Source: JANNUT01 sp046331425
GTDB taxonomy: Bacteria; Acidobacteriota; Polarisedimenticolia; J045
DNA length: 64,000 bases
Direction of reading: 5' to 3'
Assembly (NCBI GenBank): GCA_046331425.1
Contig: JAXLQU010000020.1
Span: 27,775 to 91,774 of the forward strand
Position 1 is the stretch's first letter, and each line of letters opens with the position of its first letter. The notes beneath the pieces are model-generated. The model worked only from the letters and a program-made list of their open reading frames with translations. It had not been told where the DNA came from and made no database searches. Positions 29,887 to 37,929 of the stretch are shown here, piece by piece. The translations under genes were made by a program, and so were the position numbers.

Positions 29887-31377
29887 ATGAAAAGCACTAT
29901 TCGGGATTTGGTAGCGGCCGCCGCGGCCGTCCTCGCCGCTTACGGTGCGTCGGTGGCGTGGGCCGGAGAGGATCCGTTCGAAGTAGGGGTTGTCGTCGGT
30001 GCCACCGCGGCTGATTCAGGTGTCGATTCCGACAAACTCGCCGATTCGCTGACCCCCACGTATGGCCTGCGCCTGGCGTGGAACTTCAACGATCGACTCG
30101 GTTGGTTCATCGATGGCACACGCGCCAAATTCGATGCCGCTAACCTGATTGGAGATGTGAAAGAGACTGCATTCCGAACCGGCTTGGAGTGGGACATTCC
30201 GACCAAGACGAGTGATTTCGGCTGGTTCATCAACGGTGGTGTCGGCCGCTCTTCATTCGATGTTCCAACCTTCAGCGACAACGACAATCGGACCTTCGGC
30301 TCGGCTGGTATCGGCGTGAAGCAGTTCTTCGATAGCGGCAACAATCTGCGCTTGGAAGCTCGCCTGGATCGAACCTTCGGTGGTGACAAGGGCGATCCAT
30401 TGGGCGATGACTCGTACAACATGATTCGCTTCCTGCTCGGCTATTCGTTCGGCATTGGCGGCAAGCCGGTCGATACCGATGGCGATGGTGTGTTCGATCG
30501 CAAGGACAAGTGCCCCGATACACCCAAGGGCGCCACCGTCGACGAGAAGGGTTGCCCCAAGGATAGCGACGGCGACGGTGTGCTCGATGGTCTGGACCAG
30601 TGCCCCGATACGCCGAAGGGTTGGCCGGTCGATGCCAAGGGCTGCCCGCTCGATGCCGATGGTGACGGTGTTGCCGATGGCGCCGACAAGTGCCCGAACA
30701 CGCCTAAGGGCTGCAAGGTCGATGCGAATGGCTGCCCGCTCGACAGCGATGGTGATGGCGTTTGCGACGGACTCGACAAGTGCCCTGGTACTCCGAAGGG
30801 GACGCCGGTCGATGCCTCGGGTTGCGCCAAGGACAGCGATGGTGACGGCGTCACCGACGACAAGGACAAGTGCCCGGGCACGCCCGCCGGCATCAAGGTC
30901 AACGCCGATGGATGCCCCGCCGATAGCGATGGCGACGGTGTCACCGACGACAAGGACAAGTGCCCCAACACTGCGGCCGGCATCAAGGTCGGTGCTGATG
31001 GATGTCCCGAGGTGGCGCCGTTGTTCACGCCGGGTAACGACGTGTTCGTGTTGGAAGGCGTGAACTTCGACAGCGACAAGTCCGACATTCGCAGCGATGC
31101 CAAAGAGATCCTCGATCGCGTGGTGCGCAGCCTCAAGGCGTACCCGGATGTGAATATCGAGATCCAAGGGCATACCGATTCGCAATCCAGCGATGCGTAC
31201 AACCTCAAGTTGTCGCAGCGAAGGTCCGATGCCGTGATGAACTACTTCGTCGAGAACGGTATCGCGGCGAGTCGCATGACGGCCAAGGGGTACGGCGAGA
31301 GCAAGCCGATCGCCGACAACAAGACCAAGGAAGGTCGCGCCAAGAACCGCCGCGTGGAGTTGCATCGCGCTAACTGA
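29887..31377 (+). CDS. OmpA-family protein with thrombospondin type 3 repeats
   Basis: A 496-residue outer-membrane protein. A signal peptide (cut near AWA, residue 26) is followed by a small N-terminal beta-barrel (about 27-195). Six Ca2+-binding-type repeats of 30 residues follow, each starting D-x-DGDGV-D and containing KCPxTPxG, at about residues 196-375. The C-terminal OmpA domain (about 380-496) has NFDSDKSDIR and IEIQGHTDSQSSDAYNLKLS with the peptidoglycan-binding Asp/Arg residues. It anchors the outer membrane to peptidoglycan; the repeats act as a Ca2+-stiffened stalk. A strong terminator follows. Confidence 0.93.
   Translation: MKSTIRDLVAAAAAVLAAYGASVAWAGEDPFEVGVVVGATAADSGVDSDKLADSLTPTYGLRLAWNFNDRLGWFIDGTRAKFDAANLIGDVKETAFRTGLEWDIPTKTSDFGWFINGGVGRSSFDVPTFSDNDNRTFGSAGIGVKQFFDSGNNLRLEARLDRTFGGDKGDPLGDDSYNMIRFLLGYSFGIGGKPVDTDGDGVFDRKDKCPDTPKGATVDEKGCPKDSDGDGVLDGLDQCPDTPKGWPVDAKGCPLDADGDGVADGADKCPNTPKGCKVDANGCPLDSDGDGVCDGLDKCPGTPKGTPVDASGCAKDSDGDGVTDDKDKCPGTPAGIKVNADGCPADSDGDGVTDDKDKCPNTAAGIKVGADGCPEVAPLFTPGNDVFVLEGVNFDSDKSDIRSDAKEILDRVVRSLKAYPDVNIEIQGHTDSQSSDAYNLKLSQRRSDAVMNYFVENGIAASRMTAKGYGESKPIADNKTKEGRAKNRRVELHRAN
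30472..31011 (+). repeat. Six tandem 90-bp coding repeats (TSP3) in the ompA-like gene
   Basis: Six in-frame 90-nt units, each encoding a DxDGDGV...KCPxTPxG...GCP module. The last two units are nearly identical in protein (DSDGDGVTDDKDKCP), which suggests recent duplication by slippage or recombination. Copy number could vary between strains. Confidence 0.85.
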
Positions 31378-31431
31378 TGCCGCGTGGCGCCGATGGGCGC
31401 TTTCTGTTGATTTCTGCTAGAACGTTCAGCC

Positions 31432-31467
31432 TTCGGGGCGGGTGCAATACCCGCCCCGAACTTTGTT
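31432..31467 (+). terminator. Rho-independent terminator after the ompA-like gene
   Basis: A perfect 12-bp stem (TTCGGGGCGGGT / ACCCGCCCCGAA) at 31432-31443 and 31449-31460 has a 5-nt loop and is followed by CTTTGTT. It lies 54 nt after the ompA stop and 46 nt before the DUF481 gene, so DUF481 needs its own promoter or read-through. Confidence 0.8.
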
Positions 31468-31505
31468 CGCCAAGGGGCTCGGGGCCTCGGCGAGGAGATT
31501 TGACG

Positions 31506-32375
31506 ATGAAGCGTCTTGTGGGAATTGCAGTTTCACTGTTGGCCGCGGCCAGTGTTGTCGGCTATGCCGCGGACGAAAAGAAGCTCGGCTGGTCCGACAC
31601 CTCAGACTTCAGTTACGTGCTCACCAACGGAAACTCCAGCACCAACACGTTTGGTTTCAAGAATGTGCTCAAGCGCGATTGGCAGAACGCGGCGTTCACG
31701 CTGCGGGCCGGTGCGGTGCGAGCGAGCAACGAGGTAGTGACACGCGCGGCGATTCAGCGGCCAAGCGGTGTAACGTTTCTGGAAGACTCCGAGAACGTGA
31801 CGTCGACCGAGTTCTACTATCTCAACGGTCAGTACGATCGGAATATCTCCGAGAACTTCTATTGGTTCGCTGGCGCAGGCTGGGAGCGCAATGAACCGGC
31901 CGGAATCTCCAATCGCTACGTCGTGTCGGGCGGTGTCGGAAACATCTGGAACAATACCGACGACCTCAAGTTCAAGACGTTCTATGGAGCGACGTGGACC
32001 AACCAGAAGCCTGTCGTTGGTGACAGCGATAGCTTCGTCGGGGTCCGTGCCGGTTATGACTACTTCAACAAGCTCACCGCCACGACGACCATGGGGAGCG
32101 TGTTCATCATCGATCTCAACGCTTCGGAAACGAGCGATTGGCGTGGTGACTTGACCAACTGGGTCGCGGTAGCAATCAACGACCGCATGGCGCTGAAGGC
32201 TGGGTTGCAACTGCTGTATGACAACCGGCCTTCGTTCCGGGACGTCGATTTGTACGAGCAAGTCCCGATCTTGGCGCCGGATATCCCACCAGGGTTTGTG
32301 AAGACCGGCACGGTCGCTCAGGAGTTGGACAAGCTCGACTCGATCTTCACGACGTCGCTGGTGATCAACTGGTAA
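31506..32375 (+). CDS. DUF481 outer-membrane barrel protein
   Basis: A 289-residue protein with a signal peptide (cut after GYA, residue 21). A DUF481-type 'salt-induced outer membrane protein' barrel follows: an opening LGWSDTSDFSYVLTNGNSST strand, then GQYDRNISENFYWFAGAGWERNE and a closing SIFTTSLVINW. Strands alternate in the usual way to the C-terminus. GAGGAGATTTGACG supplies the ribosome site. Its role is unknown; family members are often induced by salt or envelope stress. Confidence 0.85.
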   Translation: MKRLVGIAVSLLAAASVVGYAADEKKLGWSDTSDFSYVLTNGNSSTNTFGFKNVLKRDWQNAAFTLRAGAVRASNEVVTRAAIQRPSGVTFLEDSENVTSTEFYYLNGQYDRNISENFYWFAGAGWERNEPAGISNRYVVSGGVGNIWNNTDDLKFKTFYGATWTNQKPVVGDSDSFVGVRAGYDYFNKLTATTTMGSVFIIDLNASETSDWRGDLTNWVAVAINDRMALKAGLQLLYDNRPSFRDVDLYEQVPILAPDIPPGFVKTGTVAQELDKLDSIFTTSLVINW

Positions 32376-32410
32376 GCGTGATTTCGTCCGTTGTTATCGC
32401 TTGAAGTCTC

Positions 32411-32450
32411 GAGGGCGGACACCGCGTGATCGGTGCCCGCCCTCATTCTT
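32411..32450. terminator. Bidirectional terminator between DUF481 and the M28 peptidase
   Basis: A 14-bp stem with one mismatch (GAGGGCGGACACCG / CGGTGCCCGCCCTC) spans 32411-32424 and 32431-32444 and is followed on the plus strand by ATTCTTT. Its right arm overlaps the stop codon of the minus-strand peptidase gene at 32443, so one hairpin can serve the convergent genes. Confidence 0.7.
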
Positions 32451-33582
32451 TCGCCCGATCGTGAGCACGCACCAGGGCTTCCGTGACATCGGCCGCAGCA
32501 GCCAGCGCTGCCTGGTCCAAATTGGCGGCCACATCGTTTGGTGTGTGAATCGACAGCACCGCTTTGGAGAGTTTGGCGGCGGTGATCGTCACGACCTTCA
32601 AACCGCTCGCGGTCAACGGCATCGCATCGGTGCCGGTGCCGAGCGGCAGCATGATTCGTCGAGCCGAAACGCCGGCGGCGCGCAGTTGTCGAAGCGCTTC
32701 TCGGACCAACGATCCTTTCCCCACGATGCCGATGCCGCCAGGCGCGCCGACCCCGTCGTGGTTGATGACCAGGGTCTTGCCGCTATTCCAAACCGCGGCA
32801 TGATCGCGGGCCGCGATGCGCGCGCCGGCCATCGCGTGCTCCTCGGCCCCGGTGAACAATGCGACCACCTCGATCTGCACGGGCGGCGATTGCTTCAATC
32901 GCCCCAAAACATTCAGTACCACGGCAACCGAGGCAGCGTTATCCAGCGCGCCGGGTGATTCGTTATCGAACGACAGTCGACCGAGCGCTCGCAGAGCAAT
33001 CGCTGCGGCGATCGGCCCCAAGATCGTCCACACGGGCGGCTCCGCTCGCAAGCACAACGGCAGCGTCAAGGTTCCCAACACAGCTATGGTTGTGAGGGCG
33101 CCGCGCCACAGAAACGAGATGTTCTGCGACTTGCTGTCCAAGTGTGCGACCAGAACTACCCGACGAGACGATCCGGCGCCGAGCTTGACCGAGATGTTCT
33201 GCGTTTCCAGCTCGGCATCCTGCCGATCGTCGAGCGCGAAGCTCTCGTCATCGAAGAGCGCCCGACGCAGATCCCAAACTCCAAACCCTCCACAGAACAA
33301 GAGTACGAAGAGCGCCGGCCAACCCCACAGCGAACCAGCCAATGCGGTTAGCGCGATACCGACGGAAAGCAACAGCAACCCGGTGCGCATCCGGGCCAAG
33401 GGTTGCTGCAGCGAATAGCGAAATCGTCTTTCGAACGGATCGTGGCCGCGCTGACGCAGCGTGTTCAACAACCACTCGCGAGCCCGTGCATCACCCGCCG
33501 TTGCTGCCGCGCGCGGGAACGACAATGCGGCGGCATCGGCAAGGATTTGCTCGCCGGCCTGGGCCGGTGGGGCTTCGCTCAC
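32443..33582 (-). CDS. M28-family metallopeptidase with embedded membrane spans
   Basis: A 379-residue protein of the Zn-dependent M28 aminopeptidase fold. The metal ligands can be seen in VAHLDSKSQ (His), PGALDNAASV (bridging Asp), FTGAEEHAMAG (catalytic Glu pair), INHDG and SIHTPND (final His). Two membrane-spanning pairs sit near residues 70-105 and 155-195, between the motifs, so the enzyme is membrane bound. The substrate is unknown. Its start overlaps the stop of the upstream exported protein gene by ATGA. Confidence 0.82.
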   Translation of the reverse strand: MSEAPPAQAGEQILADAAALSFPRAAATAGDARAREWLLNTLRQRGHDPFERRFRYSLQQPLARMRTGLLLLSVGIALTALAGSLWGWPALFVLLFCGGFGVWDLRRALFDDESFALDDRQDAELETQNISVKLGAGSSRRVVLVAHLDSKSQNISFLWRGALTTIAVLGTLTLPLCLRAEPPVWTILGPIAAAIALRALGRLSFDNESPGALDNAASVAVVLNVLGRLKQSPPVQIEVVALFTGAEEHAMAGARIAARDHAAVWNSGKTLVINHDGVGAPGGIGIVGKGSLVREALRQLRAAGVSARRIMLPLGTGTDAMPLTASGLKVVTITAAKLSKAVLSIHTPNDVAANLDQAALAAAADVTEALVRAHDRAKE

Positions 33583-34040
33583 GTCTCAACCGTAACGGTG
33601 AGCTCCACGGTTTGAATCAGCGGCATCACGTAGTTCAGCGTCAGTCTCGTCAAGGTGAACTCGCGTGTCTTTCCCAACCACGACTTGCCGCCAAACTCGA
33701 ATTCGTCGATCACCGCCCCGGCCGCATCGAGTAGCTTCACACCGATCCTGACGTCGTAGGCGTCCTTCCCTTGGTTTTGGACCTGGACCAGGGTTTTGAG
33801 CCATCCGAACCGGGTCTGACCGCCGCGCGGCGGCAACACCACATCGACGAGTCGTCGATCCTCTTGCGTGATCGAAGCGCCGTTGACGCGCACCGGGCCC
33901 ATCACGAGATCGAGCTTGTGCGGAGTCCTGAGATCGAACGGCAGCTTGACGGTTTGGGAGAGTGTCTCGGCGTGAGTGGTGGCAACAGTACCGGCCACTA
34001 CCAAACACAAGGCGACGGCGCGCGTGAATGAACCAAGCAT
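33579..34040 (-). CDS. Small exported protein of unknown function
   Basis: A 153-residue protein with a signal peptide ending THAET (about residue 25). The mature part looks like an all-beta, Ig-like domain, with KTLVQVQNQGKDAYDVRIGV in the middle and a C-terminal LIQTVELTVTVET strand. The ATG at 34040 has AGGAG upstream, so longer readings are rejected. It is translationally coupled to the M28 peptidase, suggesting a shared envelope role. No family is recognised. Confidence 0.7.
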   Translation of the reverse strand: MLGSFTRAVALCLVVAGTVATTHAETLSQTVKLPFDLRTPHKLDLVMGPVRVNGASITQEDRRLVDVVLPPRGGQTRFGWLKTLVQVQNQGKDAYDVRIGVKLLDAAGAVIDEFEFGGKSWLGKTREFTLTRLTLNYVMPLIQTVELTVTVET

Positions 34041-34157
34041 CGTGATCTCCTGTGGTAATGAGCGTCGGATTGTAGCCCTTTGATCGATCCCGCCCCATCT
34101 TAGGTCGGGGTCGATCGCGGCTCTTGTTTCAACCCGAAACGAGCGACGAGGGAAACG

Positions 34158-34532
34158 GTGTACAAGCCGGTCGCGTTGGTGATCGAAGATCACGAGAGTG
34201 TGCGGGAGGTGCTTTCCACGGCGCTGCGCCGGATGGGCTGCACCGTGCTGTCGGAAGCTGACGGTGATGCCGGTCTGCGCACCGCGCGCACGGCGAAGCC
34301 CGATCTGGTGCTGGTCGATATGCGGTTGCCGGGGCTCGACGGGCTGAGTCTCGTGGATCAGGTCCGCCGAAGTTTCAGCACCAAGCCGCCCGCCGTGATC
34401 GTGCTCACCGGGTACGCGTCGGCCAATCGGCGCGATCAGGTCCTGGCTGGCGGGGGTGATGCGTTTTTCGAGAAGCCGGTCGACTTGGGCGAGTTGGAGC
34501 GGACCGTCTCTTCCCTGCTCAAGCGCTCTTGA
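34158..34532 (+). CDS. Stand-alone response-regulator receiver domain
   Basis: A 124-residue protein that is only a CheY-like receiver. The acidic pair is Glu10-Asp11 (VIEDHESVRE), the phospho-acceptor is Asp54 (LVDMRLPG), the switch Thr is in VLTGYA, and Lys106 is in FFEKPV. There is no output domain. The GTG start at 34158 follows GAGGGA. No kinase lies nearby. It could relay phosphate or gate a partner. It precedes argG by 93 nt on the same strand, but argG appears to have its own promoter. Confidence 0.88.
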   Translation: MYKPVALVIEDHESVREVLSTALRRMGCTVLSEADGDAGLRTARTAKPDLVLVDMRLPGLDGLSLVDQVRRSFSTKPPAVIVLTGYASANRRDQVLAGGGDAFFEKPVDLGELERTVSSLLKRS

Positions 34533-34589
34533 GCCGCCGGGTCTGACGACCTGGGCCGTAGCTCGGCAAAACAGGGCTGAAAAAAGTTC

Positions 34590-34631
34590 TTGCTCGCTCG
34601 AGAACATCTTGCATAATCATGCACTATGCAA
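34590..34631 (+). promoter_or_regulatory. argG promoter with ARG-box-like operator; leaderless start
   Basis: TTGCTC at 34590-34595 and CATAAT at 34612-34617 (16-nt spacer) give a transcription start within about 1-2 nt of the argG ATG at 34626. TGCAT-AATC-ATGCA at 34610-34623 is a perfect 5-bp palindrome with the 14-bp layout of ArgR half-site pairs (TGNAT-N4-ATNCA) and covers the -10. A second nested match pairs TTGCATA (34609) with TATGCAA (34625-34631). No Shine-Dalgarno is present. ArgR control is inference from this and from argR at the end of the operon. Confidence 0.6.
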
Positions 34632-35816
34632 AAACAACCCCAGCAGCCCTTGGCCCTCGCCTTCAGCGGCGGACTCGATACTTCCTTCTGCGTCGCCAAG
34701 CTCAAAGACGAGGGCTGGGATGTCCACACCGTCTTCGTCGACACGGGAGGGATCGAGGCCACGGGTCGCGCCGGTATCCGCAAACAGGCCGAGGCCCTAG
34801 GCGCCGCCGCGCACTATGAAATCGACGCCAAGCAAGCGGTGTTCGAGCGGTTCGTCAGCGTTCTGATCCGCGGCAATGTGTTGCGTGGCGAGGTCTATCC
34901 CCTTTCCGTCGCCGCCGAGCGCACGCAACAGGCGCTGTCGGTGGTCGAGGTGGCGCGGAAGATCGGAGCCAAGGCGCTCGCGCACGGGTCGACCGGAGCC
35001 GGCAATGATCAGGTTCGATTCGACATCGCGTTCCGTGTGCTGGCTCCCGAGCTGCCGATCCTGACCCCGATACGCGACGGCTCGTTGCCGCGCGAGACCA
35101 CGATCGCGTTTCTGCGTGACCGCGGCTTACCGGTGCCGGCGCGAGCCGTGACCTATTCCGTCAACGAGGGATTGTGGGGAACGACACTCGGTGGCGGCTG
35201 GACTCACGATCCGTGGGCTGGACCGCCAGAGACATGGCTCGATCCCCCGGACAGATCCCTTCCGGCGCGCGAGTTGATCCTCGGTTGGGAACAAGGACTC
35301 CCCGTCAGCATCGATGGCGAGCGGATGCCGGGACCGCTGTTGGTCGAGCGGCTCGGTTCGACTGCCGTCGAATACGGCGTGGGGAAGAACATCCACGTCG
35401 GTGAGACCGCTCTCGGTATCAAGGGGCGAATCGGATTCGAAGCGGGGGCCGCGCTGCTCTTGATCGGCGCTCACCGCGAACTCGAGAAGCTGGTGCTGAC
35501 ACGCTGGCAGACATTCTGGAAGGATCAGTTGGCGCGTTTTTATGGCGATCGTCTGCACGAAGGGCATTGGTTCGACCCGGCGCTGCGCGACATCGAAGCG
35601 ATGATCCTTTCGTCGCAGCAACGCGTCACCGGCGAGACACGAGTGCGGCTGGTGCCTGGACAGTTTCATGTGGTGGGCACGCGCAGCCCGCATTCGTTGA
35701 TCGATCATGAAGTCGCTACCTACGGTGAAACCAACCGACTTTGGGATGGAAACGAAGCGAGGGCTTACGCCCGAATCGCCTCGATCCCCTCGCTGCTCGC
35801 TGCAAAGAGAGGCTGA
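34626..35816 (+). CDS. argG: Argininosuccinate synthase
   Basis: A 396-residue enzyme that condenses citrulline and aspartate with ATP. The pyrophosphatase loop LALAFSGGLDTSFCVAKL lies at residues 9-26. AHGSTGAGNDQVRFD and TPIRDGSLPRE are the other signature segments. The sequence has the divergent form found with acylornithine-pathway clusters. It begins the arginine operon, and its stop is 1 nt from the start of the DUF1611 gene. Translation is likely leaderless from the promoter at 34590-34617, repressed by ArgR-arginine. Confidence 0.93.
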   Translation: MQKQPQQPLALAFSGGLDTSFCVAKLKDEGWDVHTVFVDTGGIEATGRAGIRKQAEALGAAAHYEIDAKQAVFERFVSVLIRGNVLRGEVYPLSVAAERTQQALSVVEVARKIGAKALAHGSTGAGNDQVRFDIAFRVLAPELPILTPIRDGSLPRETTIAFLRDRGLPVPARAVTYSVNEGLWGTTLGGGWTHDPWAGPPETWLDPPDRSLPARELILGWEQGLPVSIDGERMPGPLLVERLGSTAVEYGVGKNIHVGETALGIKGRIGFEAGAALLLIGAHRELEKLVLTRWQTFWKDQLARFYGDRLHEGHWFDPALRDIEAMILSSQQRVTGETRVRLVPGQFHVVGTRSPHSLIDHEVATYGETNRLWDGNEARAYARIASIPSLLAAKRG

Positions 35817-35817
35817 G

Positions 35818-36888
35818 ATGGTTGCCACCACGCGCGTGCGACTCGACCGGATCGCAAGCTCTACCAAGAACGCAAAACTGACGCGCGATGCCACGCTGGG
35901 ACCCGAGATCGTGAGCCAGGAGGGTTATGTCATCGCGGTGCGGATCGTGTCGGACAAGTCGAGCTACAACACGGTCGAGGATTTGGCCGGGCGAATGGTT
36001 CCGCTGCGCTCCGGCGACATCCTTGCCGGGACTTTGGGCGAGCGACGCGCGCTGCGCGGTTACTCGGGGGTCGTGCCCAACAGTTTGGTTCCGGGCGATG
36101 TCATCGATGTGCTGAACTTGGGCGGAGTGCTCGGCCGCGCGACGTCGATCAATCGCGATTTGGGCGAACCTTTGAAGGCTGAAGTGCTGGGCGCGATCTT
36201 GGCGTTTCCCGAATTGGGCGATCGCATCGGGCGCCCCGCGCACATCAAGCACGGCACCGTACCCGGCGCACAGAAGTTGGAGATCGATCTGCCGGTGATC
36301 TACGTCGCGGGTACCTGTATGAACGCGGGCAAGACCGTCGCGGCAACAGAAATCGTGCGGGGGCTGACGCGGCGCGGGAAACGGGTGGCTGCCACAAAAC
36401 TCACCGGCGTGGCGTTGATGCGCGACACGCTTTCGATGTTGGACGCCGGTGCGATTCATGCGTTGACGTTCAACGATGCGGGCGCTGCCAGCACCAAGAG
36501 TGGAATGACGGTGCCGGTCGCCAAGGGAATCTTGAACCTACTCGCGATCGAGTCACGACCGGATGTGGTCGTTGCCGAGCTTGGCGACGGGATCTTGGGC
36601 GAGTACGGCGTGCAGGACATTCTGATGGACGCCGAGCTGACCGGTGTGGCCGCAGCATTCGTGATGGCCGCACCCGATCCGGTCGGCGCGTGGGGCGCGC
36701 TGCAGTTGATGCGCGATCGATTCCACTTGCCTGTGAGTGTGATCACCGGCCCGGCCACCGACAACGAGGTCGGCAAGCAGTACATCACTCGGCACTTGGA
36801 GCTTCCGGCGTTCAATGCGCGCTACGACGCCAACGGGTTGGTAGATGTCGTTGAGACAGCGCTGACCTCTGTGAATAGCCGGCAGTAG
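35818..36888 (+). CDS. DUF1611 P-loop protein in the arginine operon, candidate glutamate N-acyltransferase
   Basis: A 356-residue protein with an N-terminal DUF1611_N domain (about 1-130) and a P-loop domain with GTCMNAGKT at 165-173, then TKLTGVALMRDTL and AELGDGILGEYG. The start at 35818 has AGAGAGG upstream and leaves 1 nt after argG. The DUF1611 family includes DgcN, described as a D-glutamate N-acetyltransferase, so acylation of glutamate is a known family reaction. No argA, argJ or acetyltransferase domain on argB is present here. The gene therefore occupies the slot where Bacteroidetes-type clusters have a GNAT acyltransferase. Function as L-glutamate N-acyltransferase is inferred. 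Confidence 0.75.
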   Translation: MVATTRVRLDRIASSTKNAKLTRDATLGPEIVSQEGYVIAVRIVSDKSSYNTVEDLAGRMVPLRSGDILAGTLGERRALRGYSGVVPNSLVPGDVIDVLNLGGVLGRATSINRDLGEPLKAEVLGAILAFPELGDRIGRPAHIKHGTVPGAQKLEIDLPVIYVAGTCMNAGKTVAATEIVRGLTRRGKRVAATKLTGVALMRDTLSMLDAGAIHALTFNDAGAASTKSGMTVPVAKGILNLLAIESRPDVVVAELGDGILGEYGVQDILMDAELTGVAAAFVMAAPDPVGAWGALQLMRDRFHLPVSVITGPATDNEVGKQYITRHLELPAFNARYDANGLVDVVETALTSVNSRQ

Positions 36889-36909
36889 CGGCGAGCGAGA
36901 AGAGACGCC

Positions 36910-37929
36910 ATGAAAGCCGTTGTCATCGGAGCCGCGGGATACGCCGGCGGAGAGTTGCTGAGACTGCTGCTGACACACCCGCAGGTGGCGTCGGTGCGAG
37001 CCATCAGTCGTAGCGCAGGCGGGAGCTTGCTCAGCGAAGTTCACCCGCAACTCGCCGCGATCACCGAGGCGCGCTTTGAATCGATCTCTCCCCTCTCCGC
37101 GGCGGCGGAAAGCGATGTGGTCTTTCTTGCGCTCGAACACGGCGCCTCGTCGCACCTGGCCAAGGAGCTGCTTTCCGCTGCGCGCGGGGTTGTGATCGAT
37201 ATCGCTGCCGACTTCCGGATTCACGATCAAGCGCTCCACACGCGTTACTACGGAGCACACCCCGAGCCGTCGCTGGTCCCAGAGTTCAAATACGCGCTGG
37301 CCGATGTCGAGGGGCCAGCGTTGCGCGGACATCGTGCCTTGGCAATCCCGGGCTGCTTCGCCACCGCTGCCGCGCTGGCAATGCGCCCGCTCGCGATGTC
37401 AGCTCCGCGCGCGCACGCCTCGCTGTTCGCGGTGACCGGATCATCGGGAGCCGGAGCGCAGCCAAAAGAGACGACGCATCATCCTCGCCGCGCCACCAAT
37501 CTGCGCGCGTATCAGCCGTTTTCGCATCGTCATCAGGCCGAGATCGACCAATGCTGGCAGGCTTGGGCCGGAAACGATGCCGCGCCTCGCTTGCTCACAC
37601 ACAGCGGACCGTTCGTGCGCGGAATCGCGCTCACGCTGCACGCGCGTGGACGATTCGAAACCGACGGCCCCTCGCTGTTGGCCCGCACGTATGAGGGCCG
37701 GCCGTTCATCCATCGGCTCGACGCACCGCCGGCGCTCAACCACGTGGTTGGAACGAATCTCGCGCTGATGTTTGCTCAGGTGAGCGAGGACGGTCACGAG
37801 CTGATGATCTGTTGCGCGATCGACAACCTGATCAAGGGCGCCTCAGGCCAGGCGGTGCAAGCGATGAACCTGACTCTGGGTTTGCCGGAAGAGGCAGGAT
37901 TGCGCCTGGCAGGTCCGTTCCCATGTTGA
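36910..37929 (+). CDS. argC: N-acyl-gamma-glutamyl-phosphate reductase
   Basis: A 339-residue NADPH-dependent reductase that makes N-acylglutamate semialdehyde. The Rossmann start is VVIGAAGYAGGELLRLL (residues 4-20). The catalytic Cys is Cys149 in IPGCFATA, and the C-terminal His region reads SGPFVRGIALTLHAR. It has a GAAGAGA ribosome site 8 nt before the ATG. Its stop overlaps argD by 7 nt. The enzyme would need to accept whichever acyl group, acetyl or succinyl, the pathway uses. Confidence 0.93.
   Translation: MKAVVIGAAGYAGGELLRLLLTHPQVASVRAISRSAGGSLLSEVHPQLAAITEARFESISPLSAAAESDVVFLALEHGASSHLAKELLSAARGVVIDIAADFRIHDQALHTRYYGAHPEPSLVPEFKYALADVEGPALRGHRALAIPGCFATAAALAMRPLAMSAPRAHASLFAVTGSSGAGAQPKETTHHPRRATNLRAYQPFSHRHQAEIDQCWQAWAGNDAAPRLLTHSGPFVRGIALTLHARGRFETDGPSLLARTYEGRPFIHRLDAPPALNHVVGTNLALMFAQVSEDGHELMICCAIDNLIKGASGQAVQAMNLTLGLPEEAGLRLAGPFPC

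Noticed and set aside
30472..31011. Possible CRISPR-like array
   Set aside because: The 90-nt periodic units are in-frame coding repeats with conserved DGDGV codons, and there is no spacer structure.
30253..31365. 370-residue minus-strand frame with internal repeats
   Set aside because: The repeats are the antisense reading of the thrombospondin type 3 units in the OmpA gene.
34158..34532. Receiver-domain gene as the first gene of the arg operon
   Set aside because: argG has its own promoter and operator in the 93-nt gap, so cotranscription is possible but not required.
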